Shown: positions 1 to 9,065 of the stretch, piece by piece
Position numbering within the stretch: the first letter of the stretch is position 1
How the letters are laid out: every line of letters starts with the position of its first letter
NCBI GenBank assembly: GCA_019247075.1
Contig: JAFAPR010000100.1
Span: forward strand, 1-49,839
DNA: 49,839 nt
Reading direction: 5' to 3'
Source: Solirubrobacterales bacterium
Lineage (GTDB): Bacteria > Actinomycetota > Thermoleophilia > Solirubrobacterales > Solirubrobacteraceae
Made by a program: the position numbers and the translations under genes
The notes under the pieces: model-generated
The model's database searches: none
What the model saw: the letters and a program-made list of their open reading frames with translations, nothing else
Told to the model about the DNA's origin: nothing

Positions 1-1684
1 TCAGATCGCCCTTGGTGAAACCGGTCTGGGGGAAGAGGACCTTGTCCCAGTTGGAGAGCTTGAGCGCCCGGCCGTCCACCTGGACGCTCAGCGCCCCATC
101 GGGAAGGGAGCTCACCTGGTCAAAGAGCGTTTCCGGGGTCGCTGCCGGGACCTCTGTGGCGGCCTCGTTTCCGGGCGCGGGGTCTTCCCTCTCCGGAGGG
201 CCGTCCGGATCGGGTCGGGTCGGGCGCCCGCTCTCGCGCACGACCTCGATGGGCTCGCGGTCTTCGCAGAGACCCTTGAACGAGGGGGCGCGCAGCACGC
301 CCTCCGCCGTCCACTGAGCGAACTCCACTTGGGCCATGAGCTCCGGCTCTACGAACACGGCGCCGCGCGGTGGAGCGGGCCCACGCGCGAACGGGCTGCG
401 CTCGGTTCGCAGCGGGCCCAGGCGGTCGGCGAGCTCGGACAGCGTCCTCTCGGTAAAGCCCGTCCCCACACGGCCGGAGAACACCAGCTCCCGGTCCTCG
501 TAGTAGCCGACCAGCAGAGCGCCGATGCGGTCGGTGCGCCTGCCCTCTCCCGGAAGCCAGCCGCCGATCACGAACTCTTGGCTGGACCGGTTTTTGATCT
601 TCAGCCACGCACCGCTGCGCCTGCCGGGTTCGTAAGGGGAACGGAGCCGCTTGGCGATGATCCCCTCGAGCCCGCGTCGCCGGGTGGCCTCCAGCAGACT
701 CGTGCCCGCGCCGCGGTGGGCCGCCGGGACCTGCCAGGCGGAGCCGCCGAGACCCAGCCGTTCCAGGCGCTCGCGCCGTTCTTGGTAGCTGACATCGAGT
801 AGCGGTTGGCCATCGAGATAGAGCAGATCAAAGATCGCGTACACGACTGGAATGGAGGCTTGAAGGCGACGGATCGCCGCCGCGGAGGCGACGTGCATGC
901 GGCTCTGGAGCCGCTCGAAACTCGGCCCACCGGTGTCGTCGAAGGCGACGATCTCGCCGTCGAGCACCGCTTCGTGCATGCCGAGGTCGCGCACCAGCCC
1001 GCGAACCTCCGGGTAGGAGTCCGTGATCTCCCGCTGGTTGCGGCTCTCGAGCCGGAGCCGACCGGGGCGAGCGTACGCGATCGCTCTGACCCCGTCCCAT
1101 TTCAGCTCGAACGACCAATCCGCCTCCGGCCGAGGGACCGCGTCCGTCGCCCGGGCCAACATCGGCACGATTCGCTCGGGCATCGGCTTGCGCCCTGGAT
1201 CGCCCGGGTCCATGCGGTGGATCATCCAGTCGCCCTGGTCCGTTCCCGCGTCGCCGGTCCGTGGCTTGAGCGCGAACAGCGCGTAACGGCCGCGCAGGAG
1301 ACCCCCGTGGAGGGTGACCTCCACCTTGTTGTGCTCCCACTTGTGCGGCTCGAAGGTCCCGCGGTCCCAGATGCGCATGGTCCCGGCGCCGTACTCCCCG
1401 GACGGGATGTCGCCCTCGAACTCGAGGTATTCGAGCGGGTGATCCTCTGTCCGCACCGCGAGCCGGTTGTCGGCGGGCTCCATGGGGATGCCATTGGGAA
1501 TGGCCCAGGAGGCGAGCGCTCCGTCGTGCTCTAAGCGCAGGTCCCAATGCAGCCTCCGCGCATGGTGCTCCTGAACCGTGAAGCGGGGGAGGCGTGGTGC
1601 CCGTTTGCAGCGCGCGCCGGTGGGCTCGGGCGTGCGCGCGAAGTCGCGCTTGCGACGGTAGGTCTTGAGCTGGTCGTCGGCCAC
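1..1684 (-). CDS. ligD: ATP-dependent DNA ligase LigD (PE-Lig-Pol), 3' end cut by window edge
   Basis: Multidomain end-joining ligase, read on the minus strand from a GTG at 1684 and still open at base 1. Domain order is: (1) N-terminal 3'-phosphoesterase, about 1600-1260, with the signature RFTVQEHHARRLHWDLRLE and, further on, GEYGAGTMRIWDRG; (2) nucleotidyltransferase/OB ligase, about 1160-230, with motif I ELKWDG (AMP-accepting Lys at 1100-1102) and a C-terminal RAPSFKG; (3) the start of the primase-polymerase domain, visible as KLSNWDKVLFPQTGFTKGDL at the edge. This is the PE-Lig-Pol order, not the Pol-PE-Lig order of mycobacterial LigD. In known systems LigD repairs double-strand breaks together with Ku; no Ku gene is in the window. 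It starts 14 nt after the upstream membrane-protein stop, so the two are probably co-transcribed. No complete reading frame is visible here only because the stop lies outside. Confidence 0.93.
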   Translation of the reverse strand, partial: MADDQLKTYRRKRDFARTPEPTGARCKRAPRLPRFTVQEHHARRLHWDLRLEHDGALASWAIPNGIPMEPADNRLAVRTEDHPLEYLEFEGDIPSGEYGAGTMRIWDRGTFEPHKWEHNKVEVTLHGGLLRGRYALFALKPRTGDAGTDQGDWMIHRMDPGDPGRKPMPERIVPMLARATDAVPRPEADWSFELKWDGVRAIAYARPGRLRLESRNQREITDSYPEVRGLVRDLGMHEAVLDGEIVAFDDTGGPSFERLQSRMHVASAAAIRRLQASIPVVYAIFDLLYLDGQPLLDVSYQERRERLERLGLGGSAWQVPAAHRGAGTSLLEATRRRGLEGIIAKRLRSPYEPGRRSGAWLKIKNRSSQEFVIGGWLPGEGRRTDRIGALLVGYYEDRELVFSGRVGTGFTERTLSELADRLGPLRTERSPFARGPAPPRGAVFVEPELMAQVEFAQWTAEGVLRAPSFKGLCEDREPIEVVRESGRPTRPDPDGPPEREDPAPGNEAATEVPAATPETLFDQVSSLPDGALSVQVDGRALKLSNWDKVLFPQTGFTKGDL

Positions 1685-1698
1685 GGAGAGGTGGGCCC

Positions 1699-2223
1699 TC
1701 AGGGTGCCGGCGGGCGGGCCAAGCGGGCCTGGCGGGCGGCCAAGAACCTGCGCCGCAGTGCAAAGAACAGCGCCGCGTACACCGGCACGACCAAGGCGAG
1801 CAGCGCGAGGCGGTCGCTCGGCGAGCCTACCGTGAGCTCTAATGCGGTGGCCACCCCCAGCGTGGGCATGGCGGCGAGCAGGGTTGTGTGCGAGCGGTAG
1901 CCCGAAAAATGCTCCCGGGCGGTGAACTCGACCACCCCCAGCGCGACAACGACCAGCCCGACGTACAGCGGCGGTCCGCCTCCCCCCACCAGGCCGACGA
2001 CGAACGCGACAGCGCCGGCGAGAATCGCCAGCTCGGATACCGGAATGCCTCCGAACGGCCCCTCCGGCCGCTCTCCGACCGTTCCCAGCGTGCGGTTGGC
2101 CGCACGTCGCTGGGACTCGGCCGCGAGCCGGCGCTGCTCTCGGTGCTCCCGGCGGGGAGCTCTAGCGCCCCGTGGCTGTTGAGCCGGGCTGCGCCGCTTG
2201 CGCTTGGACTTCTGAGTGGCCAC
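1699..2223 (-). CDS. small integral membrane protein, function unknown
   Basis: 174 aa from a GTG at 2223; no ATG is available in this frame. The N-terminal ~50 residues are very basic and disordered-looking (Lys/Arg/Gln-rich). About four hydrophobic segments follow, at roughly residues 65-82, 86-102, 114-132 and 138-157, and the protein ends in an Arg-rich tail. The 5' end overlaps the 3' end of the response-regulator gene by 62 nt in another frame, and the stop lies 14 nt before ligD, so it is probably the middle gene of a three-gene minus-strand unit. I do not recognise a named family. The topology suggests a conserved actinobacterial membrane protein, and the basic N-terminus is probably cytoplasmic by the positive-inside rule (inference). 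Confidence 0.7.
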   Translation of the reverse strand: MATQKSKRKRRSPAQQPRGARAPRREHREQRRLAAESQRRAANRTLGTVGERPEGPFGGIPVSELAILAGAVAFVVGLVGGGGPPLYVGLVVVALGVVEFTAREHFSGYRSHTTLLAAMPTLGVATALELTVGSPSDRLALLALVVPVYAALFFALRRRFLAARQARLARPPAP

Positions 2224-3055
2224 GACTGCCGGCCAGCATAGTTAGCTCGTGGGCCTGTGCGACGGGGAAGCCGCCCTCCTGCACCGGTTGGGCGACGCCT
2301 CCCTCGCGCTCCGCGGCAAACCGGTAGCCGACCCCGAAGTGCGTGTGTATGTACGTCCACCCCGGTGAGCCGCTGCGAAGCTTCTGCCGCAGCTTGCCCA
2401 CGAACACGTCGACGGACCGGTCGCCGCGAGCCATCGCATAGCCCCAGAGGGTTTCGTAGATCTCCTCGCGCCGGAGCACTCGCCCCGCCTGGCAGAGGAG
2501 GTAGAGGATCTCGAACTCGCGCGCCGTCAGCTCGAGGCTGAGCTCACCGACGTACGCCTGGTGCCGGTCGGGACGGATTCTCACCTCGCCCACGTCGATC
2601 GCCTGCTCCATCAGCGGCAGCTCGCTACGGCGATGGCGGCGCACTGCAGCCTGCACGACCGCGATCACCTCCTCGGGGTGGCAGGGCTTGGTGATCCATG
2701 CATCCGCGCCGATGCGCAACCCGCGCACGCGCTGGGCGACAGACGAGGGGCCCGTGCAGATCACCATGACCATGCTCGGAAGGCGCGCGCACAGGCGCTC
2801 GAGGTAATGCCAGCTGTCAGGTCCCAGCACGGCGATATCGGCGACCAGCGCGTGCAGACGCATCTCGACCAGCCGCTCCGGCGTGACCGGGGCCGGAAGC
2901 GGTCGAAGGTCCCAGCCCACCGCCTCCAGCCGGTTGGCGAGCACGCGCAGGAAGCCCGAGTCGCGGTCGATCACCGCGACTCGGAGCCGGCCGTCCGGCT
3001 CTCGCAAAGGCGCCGCGGTGTCGCTGCGCAGGGCCCCCGTTTGAGGCGACATCAT
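2162..3055 (-). CDS. OmpR/PhoB-family response regulator
   Basis: 297 aa two-component response regulator. The receiver domain covers about residues 24-140: acidic pair D30/D32, likely phospho-acceptor D73 (context VADIAVL), switch residue T101, and conserved K123 in ITKP. A winged-helix Trans_reg_C domain covers about 150-255, with the typical stretches LTAREFEILYLL, DVFVGKLRQKL and GVGYRF. A Gln/Ala-rich tail of about 40 residues follows. No histidine kinase is adjacent, so this is an orphan in the window. The start ATG at 3055 (a second ATG follows at once) sits 5 nt downstream of TAAAGT (3066-3061, minus strand), consistent with a near-leaderless mRNA. It is divergent from the DsbA-like gene. 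Target genes are unknown. Confidence 0.9.
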   Translation of the reverse strand: MMSPQTGALRSDTAAPLREPDGRLRVAVIDRDSGFLRVLANRLEAVGWDLRPLPAPVTPERLVEMRLHALVADIAVLGPDSWHYLERLCARLPSMVMVICTGPSSVAQRVRGLRIGADAWITKPCHPEEVIAVVQAAVRRHRRSELPLMEQAIDVGEVRIRPDRHQAYVGELSLELTAREFEILYLLCQAGRVLRREEIYETLWGYAMARGDRSVDVFVGKLRQKLRSGSPGWTYIHTHFGVGYRFAAEREGGVAQPVQEGGFPVAQAHELTMLAGSRGHSEVQAQAAQPGSTATGR

Positions 3056-3080
3056 CGTGCACTTTAGGGTAGCGGCGCCG

Positions 3081-3112
3081 TTGACGGGAACCTGAGGCCC
3101 GCCCGCTATCGT
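3081..3112 (+). promoter_or_regulatory. candidate promoter of the DsbA-like gene
   Basis: TTGACG at 3081-3086 and TATCGT at 3107-3112, separated by 20 bp (longer than the usual 17). Transcription would begin near 3119, only a few bases before the TTG start at 3126. The long spacer makes the -35 assignment weak. Confidence 0.35.
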
Positions 3113-3125
3113 CTGCCCCCCTACC

Positions 3126-3926
3126 TTGGCCGCCGCGACAAAAGGAAGACAACCCTCTCGGGCCGTCCCGGCCGACAGCGAGGAGGAGCGTCTGCGCCGC
3201 GTGCGCCGGGAGCGGAGATGGCGCCGCGCGGCGGGGTCGGTGCTGATCGCCGTGGCTTTCGTCGCCGTCGCGATCGCGATCTCGCGGGGAACTGGGGCCG
3301 GGCCGCCAAAGCCCGGCAGCCCCCAGGCAAGAGCCGACGCCTCCGCGGTGGCGCGGCTTCTGCGCGGCGTCCCCCAATCGGGAGTGACGCTCGGCTCCCC
3401 GCGGGCGCCGGTGACGGTGATCGAATTCGCGGACCTCGAGTGTTCGGTGTGTCAGGCCTTTGCTCTCGGCGCGGAGCGGCAACTCATCTCCCACCAGGTC
3501 AGGAGCGGTGAGGTCAAGCTGGAATACCGCTCGCTCTGCACGGCCACTTGCGCGGGCCCGCTTGGCCGCGGCGGCTTCGCGGGTCAGCAGGCCGCCGCTT
3601 ACGCCGCGGGCAGGCAGAACCTGGCCTGGTACTACGTGCAGATCTTCTACGCCGAGCAAGGGAGCGAGGGCACGGCCTACGTCACCCCCTACTACCTGGA
3701 CGGATTGGCCCGCCAGGTGCCCGGACTGCGCTACCGCAAGTGGCGCTCCGACAGTGCGCTCAAGCAGCTGCATGAGGCCGTGGCTGTCGACAAGCGCGCC
3801 GCGGCTCGCCAAGGGTTCAACACTACCCCGACGATCGTGGTGACTGGACCCCGGGGTAGGGCACATGCGATCGTCGGGGAGCCCTCTTACGGAATGCTCC
3901 TCGCCGCGATCAAGTCAGTGGCGTGA
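3126..3926 (+). CDS. membrane-anchored DsbA-family thiol-disulfide protein
   Basis: 266 aa. A charged cytoplasmic stretch (residues 1-34, Arg/Glu-rich) is followed by one transmembrane segment (about 36-53) and a thioredoxin-fold domain of the Thioredoxin_4/DsbA type. The redox motif is CSVC (C106/C109) in FADLECSVC, and a cis-Pro-type region is seen near the C-terminus (FNTTPTIVV). The catalytic domain should face outward and act on disulfides of exported proteins. The start is a TTG at 3126. An internal GTG near 3199 is possible, but it would remove the acidic/basic lead-in; the promoter just upstream favours the TTG. The gene is followed after 22 nt by the Ppx/GppA gene and is probably co-transcribed with it. 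The exact substrate is unknown. Confidence 0.85.
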   Translation: MAAATKGRQPSRAVPADSEEERLRRVRRERRWRRAAGSVLIAVAFVAVAIAISRGTGAGPPKPGSPQARADASAVARLLRGVPQSGVTLGSPRAPVTVIEFADLECSVCQAFALGAERQLISHQVRSGEVKLEYRSLCTATCAGPLGRGGFAGQQAAAYAAGRQNLAWYYVQIFYAEQGSEGTAYVTPYYLDGLARQVPGLRYRKWRSDSALKQLHEAVAVDKRAAARQGFNTTPTIVVTGPRGRAHAIVGEPSYGMLLAAIKSVA

Positions 3927-3948
3927 GCGCCGCGTTGACGGGGGCACG

Positions 3949-5580
3949 GTGAGCGCCGGCGTCATCGGTCCGGCGGCCGGCGGGACCTCACACGCGCGCA
4001 GGGTCGCGGTGATCGACCTGGGCTCGAACTCGTGGCGGCTGGTCGTCTTCAGTTACGGGCGGGGGGGGCGGTGGTGGAAACGCACGGACGAGCTCTACGA
4101 GGATGTGCGCATCGGCGCCGGCCTGGCCGCGAGCGGCCGCCTGAGCGTCAAGGCCATCGCCCGCGGGCTCGAGACGCTCTCGGTGTTCGCGCGCTTCTGC
4201 CGCGCAAACGGGCTCGGTCGCGAGGACGTGCACGCGGTCGCGACCAGCGCCATCCGCGAGGCCGCCAACAGGGAGCAGTTCCTCCGCGTGGCGCAGGCGC
4301 GCTCGGGGCTGAGGATCGACGTGCTCTCCGAAGACCAGGAGGCCTGGCTCGGCTACGTGGCGGCGGCGAACACCTCCACGTTGCGCGACGGCATCGTGCT
4401 CGAGCTCGGGGGTGGCAGCCTGCAGCTGATCCGGGTCGCCGCCCGGCAGGCATACGAACGCCCGTCGTTTGCGCTTGGCGCGGTCACCTTGACAGAAGAG
4501 CTGTTGCCCGGCCGCGCACCGGCGCGCGCCTCCGAGCTAAAGGCGGTGCGAGCCCGCACGCGGGATACGCTGGCCCGCCTGGAGTGGCTGCGCGCCGGTG
4601 TGGGCGCGACCCAGAACGGTGGATCTCCGGGGGTTGGGGCGGGGAATTTGGAGAACCGTCTGGTCGGCCTCGGCGGCTCGGTTCGCAACCTTGCGGCCGC
4701 CGCCATGCACGCCTCCGGCTTTCGCGACCTGGGCGTCCAGGGGTACGTCATGACCCGCAAGGCCTTGGCGGAGCTCGTGGGGACGCTGGCCGCGCTGCCG
4801 GTCCGCAAAAGGCGCACTGTCTATGGGATCAAGCCGGGGCGCGAGGACATCGTCCTGGCCGCTGCCCTGGTGATCGAGGCGGTCGTGGACCTGGGCGGCT
4901 TTCAGGGAATCGAGGTCACCGAAGCCGGGCTACGGGAAGGCGTCTTCTTCGCCCGCGCGCTGTTCGATGGGGAATCGGGTCGAAGTCCCCTGTTCGAGGA
5001 TGTCCGCCGGGCGGCGGTCATCAACCTCGCCGTCCAGTACGAGTCGGACATGGCCCACGTCGAGCACGTGGCGCGCCTGTCGATGCAGATGTTCGACTCG
5101 CTCGGGGAGCAGGAAGTGATCCACCCGCGTCCGGGCGAGAGGGAGTTGCTGTGGGCGGCCGCGATGCTGCACGACGTCGGCGTGAGCGTCGACTACGACG
5201 ACCACCACAAGCATTCCGAGTATCTGATCCTCGCGGCCGAGCTTCCTGGGTTCGACCCGCGAGAGCGCGCGCTGATCGCTCGGATAGCCCGGTTTCACCG
5301 CAAGGGCATACCGAGGCTCGGTGAGCTCGCCTCCCTCACGCGCCCCGGTGACAAGGAGTTGGTGTCGCGCTGCGCGGTGATCGTGAGGCTGGCCGAGCAT
5401 CTGGAGCGCGGACACGACCAAGCCGTATCGCAGGTCGAGCTCAGCGCGGACGGGGAAGGGGTAGGCCTCCATGTCGATGGCCACGAGGAGAGCGTTGCGC
5501 TACCACGGTGGAGCGTTGAGCGCTACGGCGATGGCGAGGCGTTTGCCCGGGTGTTCGGGCGCGAGCTCGTGATCGCCTGA
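3949..5580 (+). CDS. Ppx/GppA-family phosphatase with C-terminal HD domain
   Basis: 543 aa from the GTG at 3949; the frame stays open further upstream, but that would overlap the DsbA-like gene. The N-terminal ASKHA domain carries the two phosphate-binding signatures AVIDLGSNSWRL (about residue 20) and LELGGGSLQL (about 150), plus ATSAIREAANR between them. The C-terminal HD-type domain (about 330-540) shows DMAHVEHVARL, AAMLHDVG and RFHRKG, i.e. the metal-binding His/Asp set. Family members are exopolyphosphatases or pppGpp phosphatases. The immediate neighbour ppk (52 nt downstream) argues for polyphosphate turnover, although ppk also appears to have its own promoter. Ppx versus GppA activity cannot be told from sequence. 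Confidence 0.9.
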   Translation: MSAGVIGPAAGGTSHARRVAVIDLGSNSWRLVVFSYGRGGRWWKRTDELYEDVRIGAGLAASGRLSVKAIARGLETLSVFARFCRANGLGREDVHAVATSAIREAANREQFLRVAQARSGLRIDVLSEDQEAWLGYVAAANTSTLRDGIVLELGGGSLQLIRVAARQAYERPSFALGAVTLTEELLPGRAPARASELKAVRARTRDTLARLEWLRAGVGATQNGGSPGVGAGNLENRLVGLGGSVRNLAAAAMHASGFRDLGVQGYVMTRKALAELVGTLAALPVRKRRTVYGIKPGREDIVLAAALVIEAVVDLGGFQGIEVTEAGLREGVFFARALFDGESGRSPLFEDVRRAAVINLAVQYESDMAHVEHVARLSMQMFDSLGEQEVIHPRPGERELLWAAAMLHDVGVSVDYDDHHKHSEYLILAAELPGFDPRERALIARIARFHRKGIPRLGELASLTRPGDKELVSRCAVIVRLAEHLERGHDQAVSQVELSADGEGVGLHVDGHEESVALPRWSVERYGDGEAFARVFGRELVIA

Positions 5581-5620
5581 GGACTGGACCCCGCGCTGCG
5601 GTCAGATGACGCAGCCCGTA

Positions 5621-5626
5621 TACAGT
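5621..5626 (+). promoter_or_regulatory. -10 element of ppk, leaderless type
   Basis: TACAGT followed by exactly 6 nt and then the ATG at 5633. Transcription should start at or next to the A of ATG. An overlapping TATACA begins at 5619. Confidence 0.45.
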
Positions 5627-5632
5627 TACACG

Positions 5633-7792
5633 ATGCAACAAGCACGCGCCGAAACGCTCCCGTCGCCTGGGGCGCCGGCTGCGACCACGGAGGTCGTGCC
5701 CACCGCTCCGGCGCGGGACCTCCAAGATCCAGAGCTGTACTGGAACCGCGAGCTCTCCTGGCTCGACTTCAATGACCGCGTGCTGCAGCTGGCCGAGGAC
5801 GACCTGCTGCCACTGATCGAGCGCGTGAAGTTTCTGGCGATCTTCGTCGACAACCTGGACGAGTTCTTCATGATCAGGGTGGCCGGCCTCCACGACCAGG
5901 TCGACGCGCGCATAGACGCTCGCGGGCCGGATGGCCTCGCACCGTCTGCGACCCTCGCCTCGATCGCGGAGATGGTGAGCGCGCTGGACCGCCGCCATTC
6001 GCGCGCGTTCGAGCGCGTGATCCGCCCGGCGCTGGCCGAGCACGGCATCTCCATCATCGACTGCGAGCAATCGGTCGCCTCGGCGGACCAGATCGCGCGG
6101 CATTTCCGGGATCAGATCTTCCCCGTTCTGACCCCGCTGGCGATCGGACACGGACGACCTTTTCCGTACATCTCAAACCTGTCCCTGAGCCTGATCGTGC
6201 GCATGCGCGATCCCGAGCTCGACCACGAGGTGATCGCCCGGGTGAAGGTTCCCAAGGAGGTTCTGCCACGGTTCGTCGAGATCGCGACTGACACCTTCGT
6301 CCCGCTCGAGGACATCATCGCCCGCCATCTCGACGACCTGTTCCCGGGCATGGAGATCATCAGCTACGACCTCTTCCGGGTCACGCGCGATGCCGACTTC
6401 GAGATATCCGACGAGGCCGACGATCTGCTCCAGGCTGTCGAGGACGAGCTGCGCCGCCGCCGCTTCGGCGAGGTCGTGCGGCTCGAAGTGGGGGCGGGCA
6501 TGGACCCCGTGCTGCGTTCGCGGCTGGTCGAGTGGCTCGGCGTGGCGGAGGCGCAGGTCTACGACGTGGAGGGCCTGCTCGACCTCTCAGACCTCTGGCA
6601 GATCGCCGGTCTTGACGGGCATCCCGAGCTACGCCAGGCCCCCTGGACCCCCCTGACCCACCCGGAGTTCGTCCCCGCGCCCGGCCGCGCCGACGAGCAG
6701 CCCGACGTCTTTGCCGCCATGCGCGCCGGTCCCGTGCTCGTCCACTTCCCCTACCACTCGTTCGCGACGAGCGTCGAGCGGTTCGTCAAGCAGGCGGCCG
6801 AGGACCCCGGAGTACTAGCGATCAAGATGACCGTCTACCGGACCTCCGATGACTCGGCGCTGGTGCCGGCGCTGATCCAGGCGGCCGAGAACGGCAAGCA
6901 GGCGGTCTGCATGGTGGAGCTCAAGGCCCGCTTCGACGAGCGCCGCAACATCCGCTGGTCGCGGGCCCTGGAGGAGGTGGGAGCGCACGTGGTCCACGGC
7001 ATCCCCGGGCTCAAGACCCACGCCAAGGCGATCCTCGTGGTGCGGCGAGAGCGCGAGGGAGTGCGCCACTACGTGATGATCGGGACCGGCAACTTCCACG
7101 CCAGGACCGCCCGCCTTTACGAGGATTTCGGCCTGTTCACGACGGACCACGAGCTGGGGCAGGAGGTGGCAAGTCTGTTCAACACCCTGACCGGCTATGG
7201 ACACCCCCGGCGCCAGCGCAAGATCTTGGTCGCCCCGGATTCGCTGCGGGAGCCTCTGCTCGAGGAGATCTCGAGGACGATCGCGGCTCATCAGGCGGGC
7301 GAGTCCACGCGGATCGTGATGAAGATGAACTCGCTGGTCGATCAGAGGTGCATCGAGGCCCTCTACCGGGCCTCCCAGGCCGGCGTGCCGATCGACCTCA
7401 ACGTGCGCGGCATCTGCTGCCTGCGGCCGGGAATCGAGGGCGTCTCGGAGACGATCACTGTCGTCTCGGTGGTGGGGCGGTTTCTCGAGCACTCACGGGT
7501 CTACGCCTTCCATCGCGGGGAGGAGCGGCGCTACTACATCGGCTCGGCCGACCTGATGCCGCGGAACCTTGACGACCGGGTCGAGCTGGTGGTGCCGATT
7601 GAGCGATCCGAGCTCCAGGCCGAGCTCGACGACACCCTCGACCGTTGCCTGGCCGACGACACCTTCGGCTGGACGCTCGAACCAGACGGGCACTGGCACC
7701 GGCGGGAGGGGAATACCCGTTCCGTCCACCGCGAGCTGATGGAACGGACGCTGGTGCAGGTTCAGTCGGCGGCGCAGCTCGCGCAGGCTTAG
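5633..7792 (+). CDS. ppk1: polyphosphate kinase 1
   Basis: About 719 aa, the usual length for PPK1. It reversibly makes polyphosphate from ATP through a phospho-histidine. The N-terminal domain begins with YWNRELSWLDFNDRVLQLA; the body has the family stretches FLAIFVDNLDEFFMIRVAGL and HFPYHSF. The catalytic histidines lie in GLKTHAKAILV (H463) and YAFHRGEERRYYIGSADLMP (H627), with RNLDDRVELV at the C-terminal core. I use the ATG at 5633 because a -10-like TACAGT stands 6 nt before it; an in-frame ATG at 5606 would add nine residues. It pairs with the upstream Ppx/GppA gene. The TAG stop (7790-7792) overlaps the TAA of the convergent htrA gene. Confidence 0.96.
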   Translation: MQQARAETLPSPGAPAATTEVVPTAPARDLQDPELYWNRELSWLDFNDRVLQLAEDDLLPLIERVKFLAIFVDNLDEFFMIRVAGLHDQVDARIDARGPDGLAPSATLASIAEMVSALDRRHSRAFERVIRPALAEHGISIIDCEQSVASADQIARHFRDQIFPVLTPLAIGHGRPFPYISNLSLSLIVRMRDPELDHEVIARVKVPKEVLPRFVEIATDTFVPLEDIIARHLDDLFPGMEIISYDLFRVTRDADFEISDEADDLLQAVEDELRRRRFGEVVRLEVGAGMDPVLRSRLVEWLGVAEAQVYDVEGLLDLSDLWQIAGLDGHPELRQAPWTPLTHPEFVPAPGRADEQPDVFAAMRAGPVLVHFPYHSFATSVERFVKQAAEDPGVLAIKMTVYRTSDDSALVPALIQAAENGKQAVCMVELKARFDERRNIRWSRALEEVGAHVVHGIPGLKTHAKAILVVRREREGVRHYVMIGTGNFHARTARLYEDFGLFTTDHELGQEVASLFNTLTGYGHPRRQRKILVAPDSLREPLLEEISRTIAAHQAGESTRIVMKMNSLVDQRCIEALYRASQAGVPIDLNVRGICCLRPGIEGVSETITVVSVVGRFLEHSRVYAFHRGEERRYYIGSADLMPRNLDDRVELVVPIERSELQAELDDTLDRCLADDTFGWTLEPDGHWHRREGNTRSVHRELMERTLVQVQSAAQLAQA

Positions 7793-8967
7793 GGGAGCAG
7801 GCCGCCGCCCCCGCCGCCCCCGCCGCTGCAGGCTTGCGGGCTCTTCGGCTGCGCGCCGAGCTTGACGTTGACGTGCAAGGTCTGCCCGCTGCGCTTGATG
7901 GTGAAGGTCACGATGTCGCCGGGCGCGTAGCCGGCTACCGTCCCCACGAATTGGTCGACGGACGTCACGCGCTTGCCGTTCACAGCGGTGATCAGGTCCC
8001 CGGGCTTCAGCCCCGCCTTCGACGCGGGCCCGCCCGGCACGATCGGGGACTGCTGACATCCGCTGGTGGTGGGCTGGGCGCTCTTCGAGATCGCGGCTCC
8101 GCCTTGAACCGTCGGGTCGAGGCTGACGCCGACGTAGGCGTTTTGCGCCTTGCCGGTGGAGATGATCCGGGTGGCGATGTGCACGTCGCTGGACGAGGGC
8201 GTCGCGAACCCGACGCCCGAGCTAGATCCCTGGCCCTGACCGTTGGTGTTGTTGGTCTCGATCTGGTCGTTGAGACCGATGACCTGACCGTTTGAATCGA
8301 TCAGCGGGCCGCCGGAGTTACCCGGGTTGATCGCCGCGTCGGTCTGAATCGCGTTGGCGATCGTGAACTGATTCGGGGCCGTGATCGTCCGCCCGACAGC
8401 GCTCACGATGCCCGTGGTAACCGTATTCGGCAAGCCGAAGGGGCTGCCGATCGCGATCACACCGTCGCCGACCTGGACGCCGGCCGAGTTCGCGAACGGA
8501 AGCGGGTGCAGAACCGATGCCGGCACGTGGACGCGAATCACGGCTACATCGGCGCCGGTGTTCGAACCCAGCACCGTCGCCTTCGCCTTGCGGCCGGTGG
8601 GGAAGGTCACGGTGACCGAATTGGCCCCGCTGACCACGTGCTCGTCCGTGAGAATGTCTCCCCGCTTGTCGAACACCACGCCGGCGCCTTCACCCTCGGT
8701 CCGCTGACGGCCGAAGCCGAAGATGCCGCTGCTCTGCGTGGAGGAGGTCGTGATGTCGACCACGCCCGCGTCGGATCTGCGGTACAGCTGGCTGACCGAC
8801 AGGCCGTGAGCGGGACCTAGGGAGGCCGGCTGAGCGGCATTGGCCTCCGGCAGCACGGTGGTCGAAGAGATCGTACGGGTCGAGCCGCTTCCGCCGACGG
8901 CGAGTGCGACGATCGCGCCGGCGACAGCGCCCGCGAGGAGCGGAAGGACGAGACGGAATAGCTTCAT
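7789..8967 (-). CDS. HtrA/DegP-like S1C serine protease with PDZ domain
   Basis: 392 aa envelope protease. An N-terminal signal-anchor (residues 5-26) is followed by a trypsin-like domain with the full triad: H110 in LTDEHVV, D140 in GADVAVI, and S218 in GNSGGPL. One PDZ domain (about 280-375) includes the GPASKAGLKPGDLI substrate-binding loop. It ends in a Gly-rich tail (eight Gly in a row). Members degrade or refold misfolded exocytoplasmic proteins. It is convergent with ppk; the stop codons share two bases. The 190-bp upstream region holds the aacS 3' hairpin. There is no adjacent two-component pair. Confidence 0.95.
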   Translation of the reverse strand: MKLFRLVLPLLAGAVAGAIVALAVGGSGSTRTISSTTVLPEANAAQPASLGPAHGLSVSQLYRRSDAGVVDITTSSTQSSGIFGFGRQRTEGEGAGVVFDKRGDILTDEHVVSGANSVTVTFPTGRKAKATVLGSNTGADVAVIRVHVPASVLHPLPFANSAGVQVGDGVIAIGSPFGLPNTVTTGIVSAVGRTITAPNQFTIANAIQTDAAINPGNSGGPLIDSNGQVIGLNDQIETNNTNGQGQGSSSGVGFATPSSSDVHIATRIISTGKAQNAYVGVSLDPTVQGGAAISKSAQPTTSGCQQSPIVPGGPASKAGLKPGDLITAVNGKRVTSVDQFVGTVAGYAPGDIVTFTIKRSGQTLHVNVKLGAQPKSPQACSGGGGGGGGLLP

Positions 8968-9065
8968 CTTGGAATCGCTTCAGTTCGAGGATTACGGCGT
9001 GGTCGCCGCGTCAGTGGGGAACATCTCATCACAGGCGGCTGGTGGCCAAGTCAGACGCAGGTAAG

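Noticed and set aside
828-1763. 311-aa minus-strand frame
   Set aside because: Arg/Pro-rich shadow of ligD; the true frame carries all LigD motifs.
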